Assembly: GCA_029212365.1 (NCBI GenBank)
Contig: JARGOC010000008.1
Coordinates: forward strand, 1-64,000
DNA: 64,000 bases
Direction of reading: 5' to 3'
Source: Roseovarius sp.
GTDB lineage: Bacteria > Pseudomonadota > Alphaproteobacteria > Rhodobacterales > Rhodobacteraceae
Part shown: positions 8,609 to 16,985 of the stretch, piece by piece
How the letters are laid out: each line of letters begins with the position of its first letter
Numbering within the stretch: the stretch's first letter is position 1
Position numbers and translations under genes: made by a program
The notes under the pieces: generated by a model
Databases searched by the model: none
What the model saw: only the letters and a program-made list of their open reading frames with translations
What the model was told of the DNA's origin: nothing

Positions 8609-9580
8609 ATGCGCCATGCGGAAACTGTGACTTTTGGTGGCTCAGGCCTTGATCGTGCGGCTGAGCTGCGCGGTGATAATCTGTCGCTGGAGCAGAGCAT
8701 GTCTCTTGAAAAGGCGCAGACCATTGTGCTGTGGCGTGGCAAGCCGTTGGTGATGGGCGAGGGGCTGGATACGCTGGTGCGATTGGCCATGGATCATCCG
8801 GTTCTTGTGGATCACACGCTACCGCCAATATTGCTGGGCCGCGAAGAAGACGGCACGCTTATTTTCGCCTGTGATATTTCTTCCTGGCAGCCAGAGGCAC
8901 TGGATCAAGACAAACTTGGGCAGTTTCTGGATACATCCGTGCAACAGCACCCTGACTTGCCTGACGATTACAGTTTTGCCGAATTGCGCCGGATTATGGC
9001 ACATCTCAGCCCGCGCGATGCTGAACTGTCGGCCACCGCCAAGGCCATCTCAAGCTGGCATATCAGCCACCGGTTTTGTGCCCGCTGCGGACATGAAAGC
9101 GAAATGGCTATGTCGGGTTGGCAACGCAATTGCCCGGCCTGTGGTACGCCACATTTTCCACGCACGGATCCTGTGGTTATCATGCTGATAACGCGTGGAA
9201 ATTCAGTCCTTATGGGGCGTTCACCCGGTTGGCCTGAAGGTATGTACTCACTGTTGGCAGGATTTATCGAACCGGGTGAGACGATGGAGGCCGCCGTGCG
9301 CCGCGAGGTCTATGAAGAGGCCGGTATCCAAGTCGGTGCCGTAAGCTATTTGGCCAGCCAACCCTGGGCCTTTCCCAGCTCACTCATGATGGGATGCCAC
9401 GGAGAGGCAAAGACGGACGATATCCGAATTGATCCAGAAGAGATCGAAGATGCCATGTGGGTTCCACGCGAAGAAATGTTGCAGGCCATGGCAGGGCAGC
9501 ACCCTGTCCTATTGCCTGCCCGAAAAGGTGCAATTGCACATTTTTTACTGCACAACTGGCTTGCGGATACGTTAGATTGA
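8609..9580 (+). CDS. nudC: NAD(+) diphosphatase (NADH pyrophosphatase)
   Basis: A 323-residue NudC. It hydrolyses NADH or NAD to nicotinamide mononucleotide and AMP, and in some bacteria removes NAD caps from RNA. The zinc ribbon (CARCG...CPACG) is at about residues 157-180 and the Nudix box GFIEPGETMEAAVRREVYEE at about 217-237, followed by the NudC-specific QPWAFPSSLMMG. An AAGAGGAGG ribosome site sits just before the ATG at 8609; the in-frame ATG at 8576 lacks one and would add 11 residues. It is separate from the divergent CpdB-like gene by about 150 bases of promoter region. Confidence 0.94.
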   Translation: MRHAETVTFGGSGLDRAAELRGDNLSLEQSMSLEKAQTIVLWRGKPLVMGEGLDTLVRLAMDHPVLVDHTLPPILLGREEDGTLIFACDISSWQPEALDQDKLGQFLDTSVQQHPDLPDDYSFAELRRIMAHLSPRDAELSATAKAISSWHISHRFCARCGHESEMAMSGWQRNCPACGTPHFPRTDPVVIMLITRGNSVLMGRSPGWPEGMYSLLAGFIEPGETMEAAVRREVYEEAGIQVGAVSYLASQPWAFPSSLMMGCHGEAKTDDIRIDPEEIEDAMWVPREEMLQAMAGQHPVLLPARKGAIAHFLLHNWLADTLD

Positions 9581-9634
9581 CGCGACTATACAATCGAGCA
9601 GACAAACAGCCCATATTTAGTCAGAGGCCGGACT

Positions 9635-10114
9635 ATGCAATTTAGCGCCAAAGAAGATGTTGAAGCGCCCATTGACTTTGTCTTTGAGCAGCTATCGGAT
9701 TTTCAGAGTTTTGAACGCTCGGCTTTGCGCCGGGGGGCTGAGGTGCAACGCACTGACAGCAAAAGTAATATTGGCACAGGAATGGCCTGGGACGCCGCGT
9801 TCAAACTGCGCGGCCGCAAACGCGAAATCCAGATGGAATTGACCGAATATGACCCGCCTAACGGGATGGTTTTGTCGTCACGCTCGCCTGCGATGGGCGG
9901 GCATCTGACGGTGGATTTGGTGGCTCTTTCGCGCGGGCGCACACGCATGAGCCTTGAAATTGACCTGAAGCCTAAAACCCTGTCTTCAAGGCTGTTGGTG
10001 CAGTCACTGAAGCTTGCGCGCAGCAATTTGTCCAAACGGTTCCGCCAACGGGTGGCGGAATTCGCAGAGGAACTGGAAGATCGCCAGAATAAGCAAAAAA
10101 GCACCTCCGTGTGA
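9635..10114 (+). CDS. SRPBCC family protein (159 aa)
   Basis: A 159-residue protein starting MQFSAKEDVEAPIDFVFEQL, the typical first strand and helix of the START/Bet v1-like (SRPBCC) fold. These small domains bind hydrophobic ligands or act as cyclase and dehydratase relatives. The C-terminus is a long basic helix (SRLLVQSLKLARSNLSKRFR), then a charged tail. There is no signal peptide or membrane segment. It lies 54 bases after nudC and ends at a bidirectional terminator. The ligand is unknown. Confidence 0.7.
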   Translation: MQFSAKEDVEAPIDFVFEQLSDFQSFERSALRRGAEVQRTDSKSNIGTGMAWDAAFKLRGRKREIQMELTEYDPPNGMVLSSRSPAMGGHLTVDLVALSRGRTRMSLEIDLKPKTLSSRLLVQSLKLARSNLSKRFRQRVAEFAEELEDRQNKQKSTSV

Positions 10115-10125
10115 TGCTGTCTAAA

Positions 10126-10158
10126 TAAAAAAGGCGCCCGCAGTTGGGGCGCCTTTTT
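10126..10158. terminator. Bidirectional intrinsic terminator
   Basis: AAAAAAGGCGCCC (10127-10139) pairs with GGGCGCCTTTTT (10147-10158) around a 7-base loop. The A run on one side and T run on the other let it serve both the SRPBCC gene (plus) and the converging repeat-protein gene (minus). Confidence 0.9.
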
Positions 10159-10180
10159 CTGTTTTGTGGTGTTCTTAGAT

Positions 10181-10633
10181 TTAGCCGATCAAGCCTTCGC
10201 TGCGATCACCGAGATCGACGGCAGCGATGTCCTGTTCGGCGCGATCACCAAGATCGACGGCAGCGATGTCCTGCTCGGCGCGATCACCGAGATCGACTGC
10301 AGCGATGTCCTGCTCGGCGCGATCACCGAGATCGACGGCAGCGATATCCTGCTCGGCGCGATCACCGAGATCGACGGCTGCGATGTCCTGTTCGACGCGA
10401 TCACCGAGATCGACGGCTGCGGTATCCTGCTCGGCCCGATCACCCAGATCGACGGCAGCGATGTCCTGTTCGGCGCGATCACCGAGATCGACGGCAGCGA
10501 TGTCCTGCTCGGCGCGATCACCCAGATCGACGGCAGAGTATGTACCGCTTTCAATTCGGTCATTCAGGTCGAGGTCCGCAAAGGCGGGTGAGGTGGTAGC
10601 GGCGATGATTGCCAGAATGCTCAAGGTACGCAT
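10181..10633 (-). CDS. Secreted tridecapeptide-repeat protein (150 aa)
   Basis: A signal peptide MRTLSILAIIAATTSPAFA is followed by a short spacer (DLDLNDRIESGTYS) and nine 13-residue repeats, consensus AVDLGDRAEQDIA, the last degenerate (AVDLGDRSEGLIG). Nothing else remains in the mature protein. An AAAGGAC ribosome site precedes the ATG at 10633. Repeat-to-repeat base changes are mostly silent in this frame, which supports it over the open frames on the other strand. The mature protein is acidic and rich in Asp, Ala and Leu, suggesting a periplasmic or extracellular role, possibly cation binding or a regular repeat fold; this is inference. No known family is recognised. Confidence 0.75.
   Translation of the reverse strand: MRTLSILAIIAATTSPAFADLDLNDRIESGTYSAVDLGDRAEQDIAAVDLGDRAEQDIAAVDLGDRAEQDTAAVDLGDRVEQDIAAVDLGDRAEQDIAAVDLGDRAEQDIAAVDLGDRAEQDIAAVDLGDRAEQDIAAVDLGDRSEGLIG
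10184..10534 (-). repeat. Nine tandem 39-bp coding repeats
   Basis: Nine uninterrupted 39-base units encode residues 34-150 of the repeat protein. Because the unit is a multiple of three and contains no stop in several frames, long spurious frames also exist on the plus strand. Differences between units are single bases, for example GAG/GAA for Glu and CTC/CTT/CTG for Leu. The repeat number may vary between strains. Confidence 0.95.
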
Positions 10634-11156
10634 TATATTGTCCTTTCGTGCGGGCTGTTTCCCGCATTGATTTTAAAAAGCCACCAATGCAATTGCGTTG
10701 GCGTGTGCTTAACAATCTGGGGCAAAAACAGCTTCGGGGAATGGCCGGTCTCGACGCTGTGAAATTTGGTTCACGCTGCCTCTCGATTGCGTGAATACTG
10801 ATCGCGCATTCGTGGCTGACGCTTTGTAGACGTGATCGCATTGAGCATGCGAAAACTCAGATAATAGTATATAAAACAACGATATGTAGCTGAATGTTGA
10901 GTGCTTCAAACACAGGCGGTCGCGGTTTCGTGACACATGAATTCCGGCCACTTTGTTTCAATCAGCGGGTTCGTCTGTGGTGTGCCTCGAAACCGCGGCA
11001 CATTAGGCCAAAGCCCGACCTGCGCCGCCTTTGATATTCGTCGTTTTCAAAGCGCGCTCTGGTTTCGTGTCACGGTGACTGGCCGAGCAAGCCGGCGTGC
11101 CCGCTCAAACCCGATCTGGCGGGATTGATCCGAAAACGCATAGGGGCTGATTGCGG
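10634..11156. other. Intergenic region with no recognised gene
   Basis: About 520 bases between the start of the repeat-protein gene and the stop of pheA. Only the ribosome site and presumed promoter of the repeat gene are expected at its left end. Frames here are short and overlapping, with no ribosome sites or family similarity that I can see. It may contain an undetected small RNA or the remains of a gene. Confidence 0.5.
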
Positions 11157-11990
11157 CTAATGACGGCCGGGATCGGCGGGGTAAACCCCCAGCATGGTGA
11201 TCTCAGAGGTGAAATACTCCAGCTCCTCCAACGCCAGTTTGACGCTCGGGTCATCCGGATGACCTTCTATGTCAGAGTAAAACTGCGTCGCGGTGAAAGA
11301 GCCGCCAACCATATAGCTTTCCAGTTTGGTCATGTTCACGCCATTGGTGGCAAAGCCGCCCATGGCCTTGTACAGCGCTGCCGGGATGTTGCGAACCTGA
11401 AAAACGAAAGTGGTCATCATGTTTCGGGTTCCGCGAGGGGTGTAATCCGGGTCGCGTGACATCACCAGAAAGCGCGTGGTGTTGTTGCCTTCGTCTTCAA
11501 TATGGCGGGCCACAACATCCAGACCATAGATCTCGCCTGCCAATTCGCTGGCCAGAGCTGCCATCGCGGGATTCCCGGCGCCAGCCACCTGTTTGGCAGA
11601 CCCCGCAGTATCCGCGCCGGTGACGCGAGAGATGCCCTGAGCCTCAAGGTAGGCCCGGCATTGGCCCAAAAGCATGGGATGGCTCATGGCTGATTCGATC
11701 TGTTTCAGCGGTGTGCCGGGCAGGGCTAGCAGATTGATATGCACCCGCACGAAAGCCTCGGCGATGATATGCAGACCAGACTCCGGAAGCAGGTGATGAA
11801 TGTCTGCCACGCGCCCGAACGTAGAGTTTTCGACAGGTAGCATCGCCAGTTCAGCAACGCCTGACCGCACGGCCTCGATCGCATCTTCAAAGGTACGGCA
11901 AGGCATGGCCTCCATATCGGGATATGTTTCGTGGCAAGCCTGGTGCGAATAGGCTCCCGGCTCGCCCTGAAAGGCAATGCGCTTGGTCAT
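11157..11990 (-). CDS. pheA: Prephenate dehydratase
   Basis: A 277-residue monofunctional prephenate dehydratase, converting prephenate to phenylpyruvate in phenylalanine synthesis. The start MTKRIAFQGEPGAYSHQA fixes the ATG at 11988-11990. The catalytic region includes the NNTTRFLVMSRD segment with the conserved Thr-Arg-Phe. The C-terminal ACT domain starts near residue 193 (TTFVFQVRNIPAALYKAMGG). The phenylalanine-binding motif usually read as ESRP is here ESYM, which may alter feedback control. It diverges from the cytochrome c gene across about 120 bases. Confidence 0.93.
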   Translation of the reverse strand: MTKRIAFQGEPGAYSHQACHETYPDMEAMPCRTFEDAIEAVRSGVAELAMLPVENSTFGRVADIHHLLPESGLHIIAEAFVRVHINLLALPGTPLKQIESAMSHPMLLGQCRAYLEAQGISRVTGADTAGSAKQVAGAGNPAMAALASELAGEIYGLDVVARHIEDEGNNTTRFLVMSRDPDYTPRGTRNMMTTFVFQVRNIPAALYKAMGGFATNGVNMTKLESYMVGGSFTATQFYSDIEGHPDDPSVKLALEELEYFTSEITMLGVYPADPGRH

Positions 11991-12111
11991 CAGATCAATT
12001 CCTGTCTCAACGTGCCTTGGGAAAGGCATTTGGTCGCGCAAACTACACCTTGCGTCCCGCGTAGGGAAGCGGATAGATACGTCACAAAACAGATCAAATG
12101 GAACGGGTCCG

Positions 12112-12636
12112 ATGTTCGATACGATGACACTGACAAAAATCACGGGCGCTCTTTGTGGGGCGCTGCTGGTTTTCCTCTTGGGCAACTGGGTGGCCGAAAT
12201 GATGTACGCCACGGGTGGCGGACATGGCGATGACCATCATCAGGCCTATGTGATCGAAACCGGCGACGATGACCATGGCGGTGCCGCCGAAGAAGAAGGC
12301 CCCGATCTGGCGGCGCTTCTGGCCGAAGCTGACCTGGGCAAGGGCGCCAAAGTGTTTGGCAAGTGCAAAGCCTGTCACAAACTGGAAGAAGGCGCCAATT
12401 CTACGGGGCCGTATCTGTACGGTGTGGTTGGGCGCGCTGTCGGAACTGCTGATGGGTTTTCCACCTATTCCGGCTCACTGGTGGCCGTGGCTGAAACCTG
12501 GAACGCTGAAGAGCTGGACAGCTTTCTGGCCAATCCCAAAGGATTTGCACCGGGCACCAAAATGTCCTTTGTGGGCCTGAAGAAACCTGCGGATCGCGCC
12601 AACCTGATCGCCTATCTCGACAGCCTGGACGACTGA
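12112..12636 (+). CDS. Membrane-anchored c-type cytochrome (CycM/cytochrome cy-like)
   Basis: A 174-residue protein. An uncleaved hydrophobic segment at about residues 8-30 (GALCGALLVFLLGNWVAEMM) is followed by a charged, His/Asp/Glu-rich linker and a class I cytochrome c domain. The heme site CKACH is at about residue 85 and the axial Met in GTKMSFVGL near residue 150. This layout matches CycM and cytochrome cy, which carry electrons from the bc1 complex to terminal oxidases while tethered to the membrane. The ATG at 12112 places the anchor at the N-terminus; an upstream in-frame start would break that pattern. pheA is divergent. Confidence 0.88.
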   Translation: MFDTMTLTKITGALCGALLVFLLGNWVAEMMYATGGGHGDDHHQAYVIETGDDDHGGAAEEEGPDLAALLAEADLGKGAKVFGKCKACHKLEEGANSTGPYLYGVVGRAVGTADGFSTYSGSLVAVAETWNAEELDSFLANPKGFAPGTKMSFVGLKKPADRANLIAYLDSLDD

Positions 12637-12656
12637 TCTCAGCTGTTTAGCATTGT

Positions 12657-12692
12657 AAAAGCCGCCGCCTGTACCGGGTCGGCGGCTTTTTT
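12657..12692 (+). terminator. Rho-independent terminator after the cytochrome c gene
   Basis: AAAAGCCGCCG (12657-12667) and CGGCGGCTTTTTT (12680-12692) form a GC-rich stem with a T tract, 20 bases after the cytochrome stop. Confidence 0.9.
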
Positions 12693-12816
12693 CATGGGAC
12701 AGGGTGGAAATTTGCGCGTGGCCACGTTTGAGTGCTTGAATGTAAGGGCTAGCCTCTTTTACCTTGCGGGTACTGATAGAAACGCCTCATCTAGAGGCGG
12801 GCAACAGGAGAAGAGT

Positions 12817-14751
12817 ATGATTGATAACCGCAACCGGGCGCAGGTCCGGGCAATTGCTAAGGGTCACCCTGTGGGGGTAATTGCTGCGTTTCTCATGCTC
12901 AGTCTGGCAGCCCTTGCGGCCTCGGTTGCCATGGCCGAAGACAAGATCATCCACAGCCACGGTTATTCTTACTACGGTGATCTGACGTATCCGGCTGATT
13001 ATACACATTTCAACTATGTGAACCCAGATGCGCCAAAGGGTGGTGAAATTTCCATTTCCGCACCGGGCACATTTGATTCAATGAACCCTTATGTATCGAA
13101 GGGCCGACCAGGCGCGTTAGCATCAACTGTGTACGAGACATTGATGGCCGAAGCAGGATATCCACTGGCCTTGCCTGCCGATGCGCATGGGGAAATGTAT
13201 GGGCTGTTGGCCGAAAGGTTGGAATATGACGAAGGCAAAACCTGGGTCATATTCCATATGCGGCCCGAAGCACGGTTTTCTGATGGTGAACCTGTCACAG
13301 CACATGACGTTGTATTTTCGCATAATCTGTTTCTGGAGCAGGGGCTAAAGTCCTATGCAGAAGGGGTAAAAAAACGCATCCTCAGCGCTGAGGCGCTAGA
13401 TGACCTGAGGGTTAAATTCACCTTTGCAACTGGGATTTCACGCCGATCGTTGATTGATCAGGTCGGCTCGACACCGGTTTTCCCTAAACACTGGTATGAG
13501 GCCACCGGCGCGCGGCTGGATGAACCGCGATTGGATGCAGCACCGGGATCAGGCCCTTATCAAGTGTACAGCGTCGATGTGAACAGACGGATCGTGTACG
13601 AGCGCAATCCCGACTATTGGGGCTGGCATCTGCCGGTCAACAAAGGCCGCCACAATTTCGATAAAATCCGAATTGAGTATTTTGCCGATGACACGGCCGC
13701 GTTCGAGGCCTTCAAGGCGGGTGAATACACCTTTCGCCGGGAATCGAACTCCAAGAAATGGGCGACGGGATACGAATTTCCCGCCATGGCCAAAGGGGAT
13801 GTGGTGCGCGAGGTTCTGCCCGACGGGTTGCCCCCCACGCCCAGCGGCATGGTGTTTAATCTGGGCCGTGAAGAACTTCAGGATGTGCGGGTGCGCAAGG
13901 CTCTGACGCTGGCTTATAATTTTGAATGGACAAATGAATCGTTGCAATTTGGCTTGTTCACGCAGCGGCACTCCTTTGCACAAGATACCAAATTGCAGGC
14001 CAAGGGCACGCCAGAGGGGGATGAACTGGCGTTTTTGCAATCCCTGGGAGATGTCGTGCCACCTGCCATGTTGTCTGACGAAGCGGTTATGGCACACAGC
14101 TCCAAGGCTGACCGATTGAATGACCGGCGCAACTTGCGAAAAGCGATGAAGCTGTTGGACGAAGCAGGCTGGAAAGTCGGGGATGATGGCAAACGCCGCA
14201 ATGCCAAGGGCACAGTGCTGAGCATTGACTTCCCAATTCCATCTTCGGGCTCGGCCACATTAAGTGCTGTTGTGGAAAGCTATATCGGCAATCTGCAAAA
14301 AATGGGGATCGACGCCACATACGAAAAGGTAGACCCCTCGCAATTCACGCTGCGTCGGCGCGAACGGGATTATGATATGATTATGGGCAGCTATTATCCG
14401 GTGTTGGACACAGGTACAGGGTTGGAACAGATGTTTGGATCCGAGGCAGCCGAATACTCGGTGTTCAACCCTGCGGGGCTGGCCAGCCCAATGGTTGATG
14501 CGATCATCGACGCCTCACTTGAGGCCGAAACCCAACAGCAAGAAGACACAGCCCTGATCGCCTTTGACCGGGCGTTGCGATACGAGCGTTTCATGATCCC
14601 GACATGGTATAATGACAGCTATTGGGTGGCCTATTGGGACATGTTTGAGCACCCTGAAAAGATGCCCCCCTATGATCTGGGGGTCTTGGATTTCTGGTGG
14701 TTCAATGCCGACAAGGCCGCCGCATTGAAAGCTTCGGGCGCATTGCGGTGA
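12817..14751 (+). CDS. yejA: Peptide ABC transporter substrate-binding protein (YejA-like)
   Basis: A 644-residue SBP_bac_5 protein of the YejA/COG4166 type. A signal peptide with a long basic N-region and core VIAAFLMLSLAALAASVAMA ends near residue 40. The mature start HSYSYYGD-like segment (HGYSYYGDLTYPADYTHFNYV) and PDAPKGGEI are typical of this subgroup. An AGGAGAAGAG ribosome site precedes the ATG at 12817. It is first in a four-gene operon with YejB-, YejE- and YejF-like genes, the arrangement that imports short peptides and, in enterics, microcin C. The physiological peptide here is not evident. Confidence 0.9.
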   Translation: MIDNRNRAQVRAIAKGHPVGVIAAFLMLSLAALAASVAMAEDKIIHSHGYSYYGDLTYPADYTHFNYVNPDAPKGGEISISAPGTFDSMNPYVSKGRPGALASTVYETLMAEAGYPLALPADAHGEMYGLLAERLEYDEGKTWVIFHMRPEARFSDGEPVTAHDVVFSHNLFLEQGLKSYAEGVKKRILSAEALDDLRVKFTFATGISRRSLIDQVGSTPVFPKHWYEATGARLDEPRLDAAPGSGPYQVYSVDVNRRIVYERNPDYWGWHLPVNKGRHNFDKIRIEYFADDTAAFEAFKAGEYTFRRESNSKKWATGYEFPAMAKGDVVREVLPDGLPPTPSGMVFNLGREELQDVRVRKALTLAYNFEWTNESLQFGLFTQRHSFAQDTKLQAKGTPEGDELAFLQSLGDVVPPAMLSDEAVMAHSSKADRLNDRRNLRKAMKLLDEAGWKVGDDGKRRNAKGTVLSIDFPIPSSGSATLSAVVESYIGNLQKMGIDATYEKVDPSQFTLRRRERDYDMIMGSYYPVLDTGTGLEQMFGSEAAEYSVFNPAGLASPMVDAIIDASLEAETQQQEDTALIAFDRALRYERFMIPTWYNDSYWVAYWDMFEHPEKMPPYDLGVLDFWWFNADKAAALKASGALR

Positions 14752-14789
14752 TGGTCCTCTTTTGCACAAAATGCCGGAGGGCTGTCTAA

Positions 14790-15878
14790 GTGGGCGCCTA
14801 TATCCTGCGACGATTGTTCCTGATCATCCCGACGTTGATCGGGATTATGGTGATCAACTTTGCCCTGGTGCAATTTGTCCCCGGTGGCCCGGTGGAACAG
14901 ATGATCGCCAACATGCAGGGCCAGGGCGATGTGTTTGAAGGGTTTTCCGGCTCGGGCAGTGACGCCGGTCAGGATATGGCGACCGAGGCCAATGATAAGT
15001 ACCTCGGTGCGCGCGGCTTGCCGCCTGAGTTGATCAAAGAGCTGGAAGAGCAATTCGGCTTGGACAAACCGCCGCTGGAGCGGTTCTTCAACATGATGTG
15101 GAACTACATGCGGCTCGATTTCGGCGAGAGCTATTTTCGCAAGATCGACGTCACCGAACTGGTGCTGGAAAAGATGCCGGTCAGTATATCACTGGGGCTA
15201 TGGTCCACGCTGATTGCCTATCTGATCTCGATTCCGCTGGGCATCCGCAAGGCCGTCAGCGATGGCAGCACGTTTGACAGCTGGACATCAGGCATCATCA
15301 TTGCCGCCTATGCAATCCCGGGATTTTTGTTTGCAATCATGCTGGTGGTTTTGTTTGCCGGCGGCAGCTATTGGCAGATATTTCCGCTGCGTGGGCTTAC
15401 CTCGGATAACTTTGATCAGCTGAGTGCGCTTGGCAAAGCCGCAGACTATCTGTGGCACATCTTCCTGCCGGTGCTGGCCTCAACTATTGCGGCCTTTGCC
15501 ACGCTGACACTGCTGACCAAGAACTCGTTCTTGGACGAGATCAAGAAACACTATGTGATGACCGCCCGCGCCAAAGGACTGACTGAATCCAAGGTGCTTT
15601 ATGGTCATGTATTCCGCAATGCGATGCTGATTGTGATCGCGGGATTTCCGGCAGTTTTTGTCGGCGTGTTCTTTGGCAGCAGCCTGCTGATTGAGACGAT
15701 CTTCTCACTGGATGGTCTGGGGCGCTTGGGGTTTGAGGCCGCCGTCAGCCGGGATTATCCGGTGATGTTTGGCACGCTGTTCTTGTTTGGCCTGATCGGG
15801 TTGGTGGTCAATATTCTCAGCGATCTGATGTATGTGCTGGTCGATCCGCGCATCGACTTTGAAAAGCGGGAGGGGTAA
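14790..15878 (+). CDS. yejB: Peptide ABC transporter permease (YejB-like)
   Basis: A 362-residue inner-membrane permease of the oligopeptide/dipeptide family starting GTG at 14790 ([20 protein letters not shown]). Six transmembrane segments flank a long periplasmic loop containing [19 protein letters not shown]. The EAA-like cytoplasmic loop near residues 250-270 ([20 protein letters not shown]) contacts the ATPase. It starts 38 bases after yejA, and its TAA directly abuts the ATG of yejE. Confidence 0.93.
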   Translation: MGAYILRRLFLIIPTLIGIMVINFALVQFVPGGPVEQMIANMQGQGDVFEGFSGSGSDAGQDMATEANDKYLGARGLPPELIKELEEQFGLDKPPLERFFNMMWNYMRLDFGESYFRKIDVTELVLEKMPVSISLGLWSTLIAYLISIPLGIRKAVSDGSTFDSWTSGIIIAAYAIPGFLFAIMLVVLFAGGSYWQIFPLRGLTSDNFDQLSALGKAADYLWHIFLPVLASTIAAFATLTLLTKNSFLDEIKKHYVMTARAKGLTESKVLYGHVFRNAMLIVIAGFPAVFVGVFFGSSLLIETIFSLDGLGRLGFEAAVSRDYPVMFGTLFLFGLIGLVVNILSDLMYVLVDPRIDFEKREG

Positions 15879-16985
15879 ATGACGCTCTCCCCTCTCAATC
15901 AGCGCCGCTGGCGTAATTTCAAACGCAACCGTCGGGCGTATTACTCGCTGTTTATCTTTGCCATTCTGTTTGCCATTGCCTTGCCGGCTGAATTTATCGC
16001 CAACGACAAGCCCATATTGGTGAAATATCAGGGCGGGTATTATACCCCGGTGATGAAGTTTTATCCCGAAACGGCCTTTGGCGGGGATTTCGAAACCGAA
16101 GCCGTGTACCGTGACCCGGAAGTGGCCTGTCTGATCAAATCCGGTGGGTTGGAGGCGTGTTTTGATGACCCTGATCTGATCATCGAAGATGCCGCCGACG
16201 GCGTGGTTGAAGGTGAGGTGATCCAACAGGGCTGGGCCATTTGGCCGCCTATCCCCTATAGTTACAGCACGTCCGTGGACCGCCCCGGCGCGGCCCCCCT
16301 GCCGCCCAATGCACAAAACCTGCTGGGCACTGACGATACCAAACGTGATGTGCTGGCGCGGGTGATTTATGGGTTCCGCCTGTCGGTGATGTTCACGCTG
16401 ATTGTCACGGCCGCCTCAACTGTGATCGGCATTTTTGCCGGTGCTGTGCAGGGCTATTTTGGCGGCAAGGTTGATCTGGTCTTTCAACGCGTCATCGAGA
16501 TATGGGCCGCCACGCCGCAGCTCTATGTGATCATCATCCTGTTTGCCATTCTGCCGCGCAGCTTTTGGCTGCTGGTTGGGATCACTGTGCTGTTTGGCTG
16601 GATGTCACTGGTCGGTGTTGTGCGGGCCGAGTTTCTGCGCGCCCGAAACCTGGAATATGTGCGCGCGGCCAAGGCACTGGGCGTGAGCAACCTGACCATC
16701 ATGTTTCGCCATATGTTGCCCAATGCCATGGTGGCGACGCTGACAATGATGCCGTTTGTGATCACCGGAACCATCAGCCTGCTGGCGGGCCTGGATTTTC
16801 TGGGCTTTGGCCTGCCGTCCTCCTCGCCGTCCTTGGGCGAGCTGACACTGCAAGCCAAACAGAACCTGCAAGCACCATGGCTGGCCTTCACCGCGTTTTT
16901 CGCCTTTGCCATTATGCTGTCATTGCTGGTCTTCATCTTTGAAGGTGTCCGCGATGCCTTTGACCCAAGAAAGACATTTGAATGA
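15879..16985 (+). CDS. yejE: Peptide ABC transporter permease (YejE-like)
   Basis: A 368-residue permease. The N-terminal cytoplasmic lead (RRWRNFKRNRRAYYSL) and first span precede a large periplasmic region of about 130 residues, a hallmark of YejE. The remaining five spans include the EAA loop AEFLRARNLEYVRAAKALG. It starts immediately after the yejB stop with an AGGGG ribosome site inside the end of yejB, and overlaps yejF by four bases (ATGA). Confidence 0.93.
   Translation: MTLSPLNQRRWRNFKRNRRAYYSLFIFAILFAIALPAEFIANDKPILVKYQGGYYTPVMKFYPETAFGGDFETEAVYRDPEVACLIKSGGLEACFDDPDLIIEDAADGVVEGEVIQQGWAIWPPIPYSYSTSVDRPGAAPLPPNAQNLLGTDDTKRDVLARVIYGFRLSVMFTLIVTAASTVIGIFAGAVQGYFGGKVDLVFQRVIEIWAATPQLYVIIILFAILPRSFWLLVGITVLFGWMSLVGVVRAEFLRARNLEYVRAAKALGVSNLTIMFRHMLPNAMVATLTMMPFVITGTISLLAGLDFLGFGLPSSSPSLGELTLQAKQNLQAPWLAFTAFFAFAIMLSLLVFIFEGVRDAFDPRKTFE

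Noticed and set aside
10144..10670. Long plus-strand frames across the tandem repeats, with repeats such as ITEIDGSDVLLGA
   Set aside because: They arise because the 39-base unit lacks stops in several frames. They have no signal peptide or convincing ribosome site, and differences between units change amino acids in these frames but not in the minus frame.
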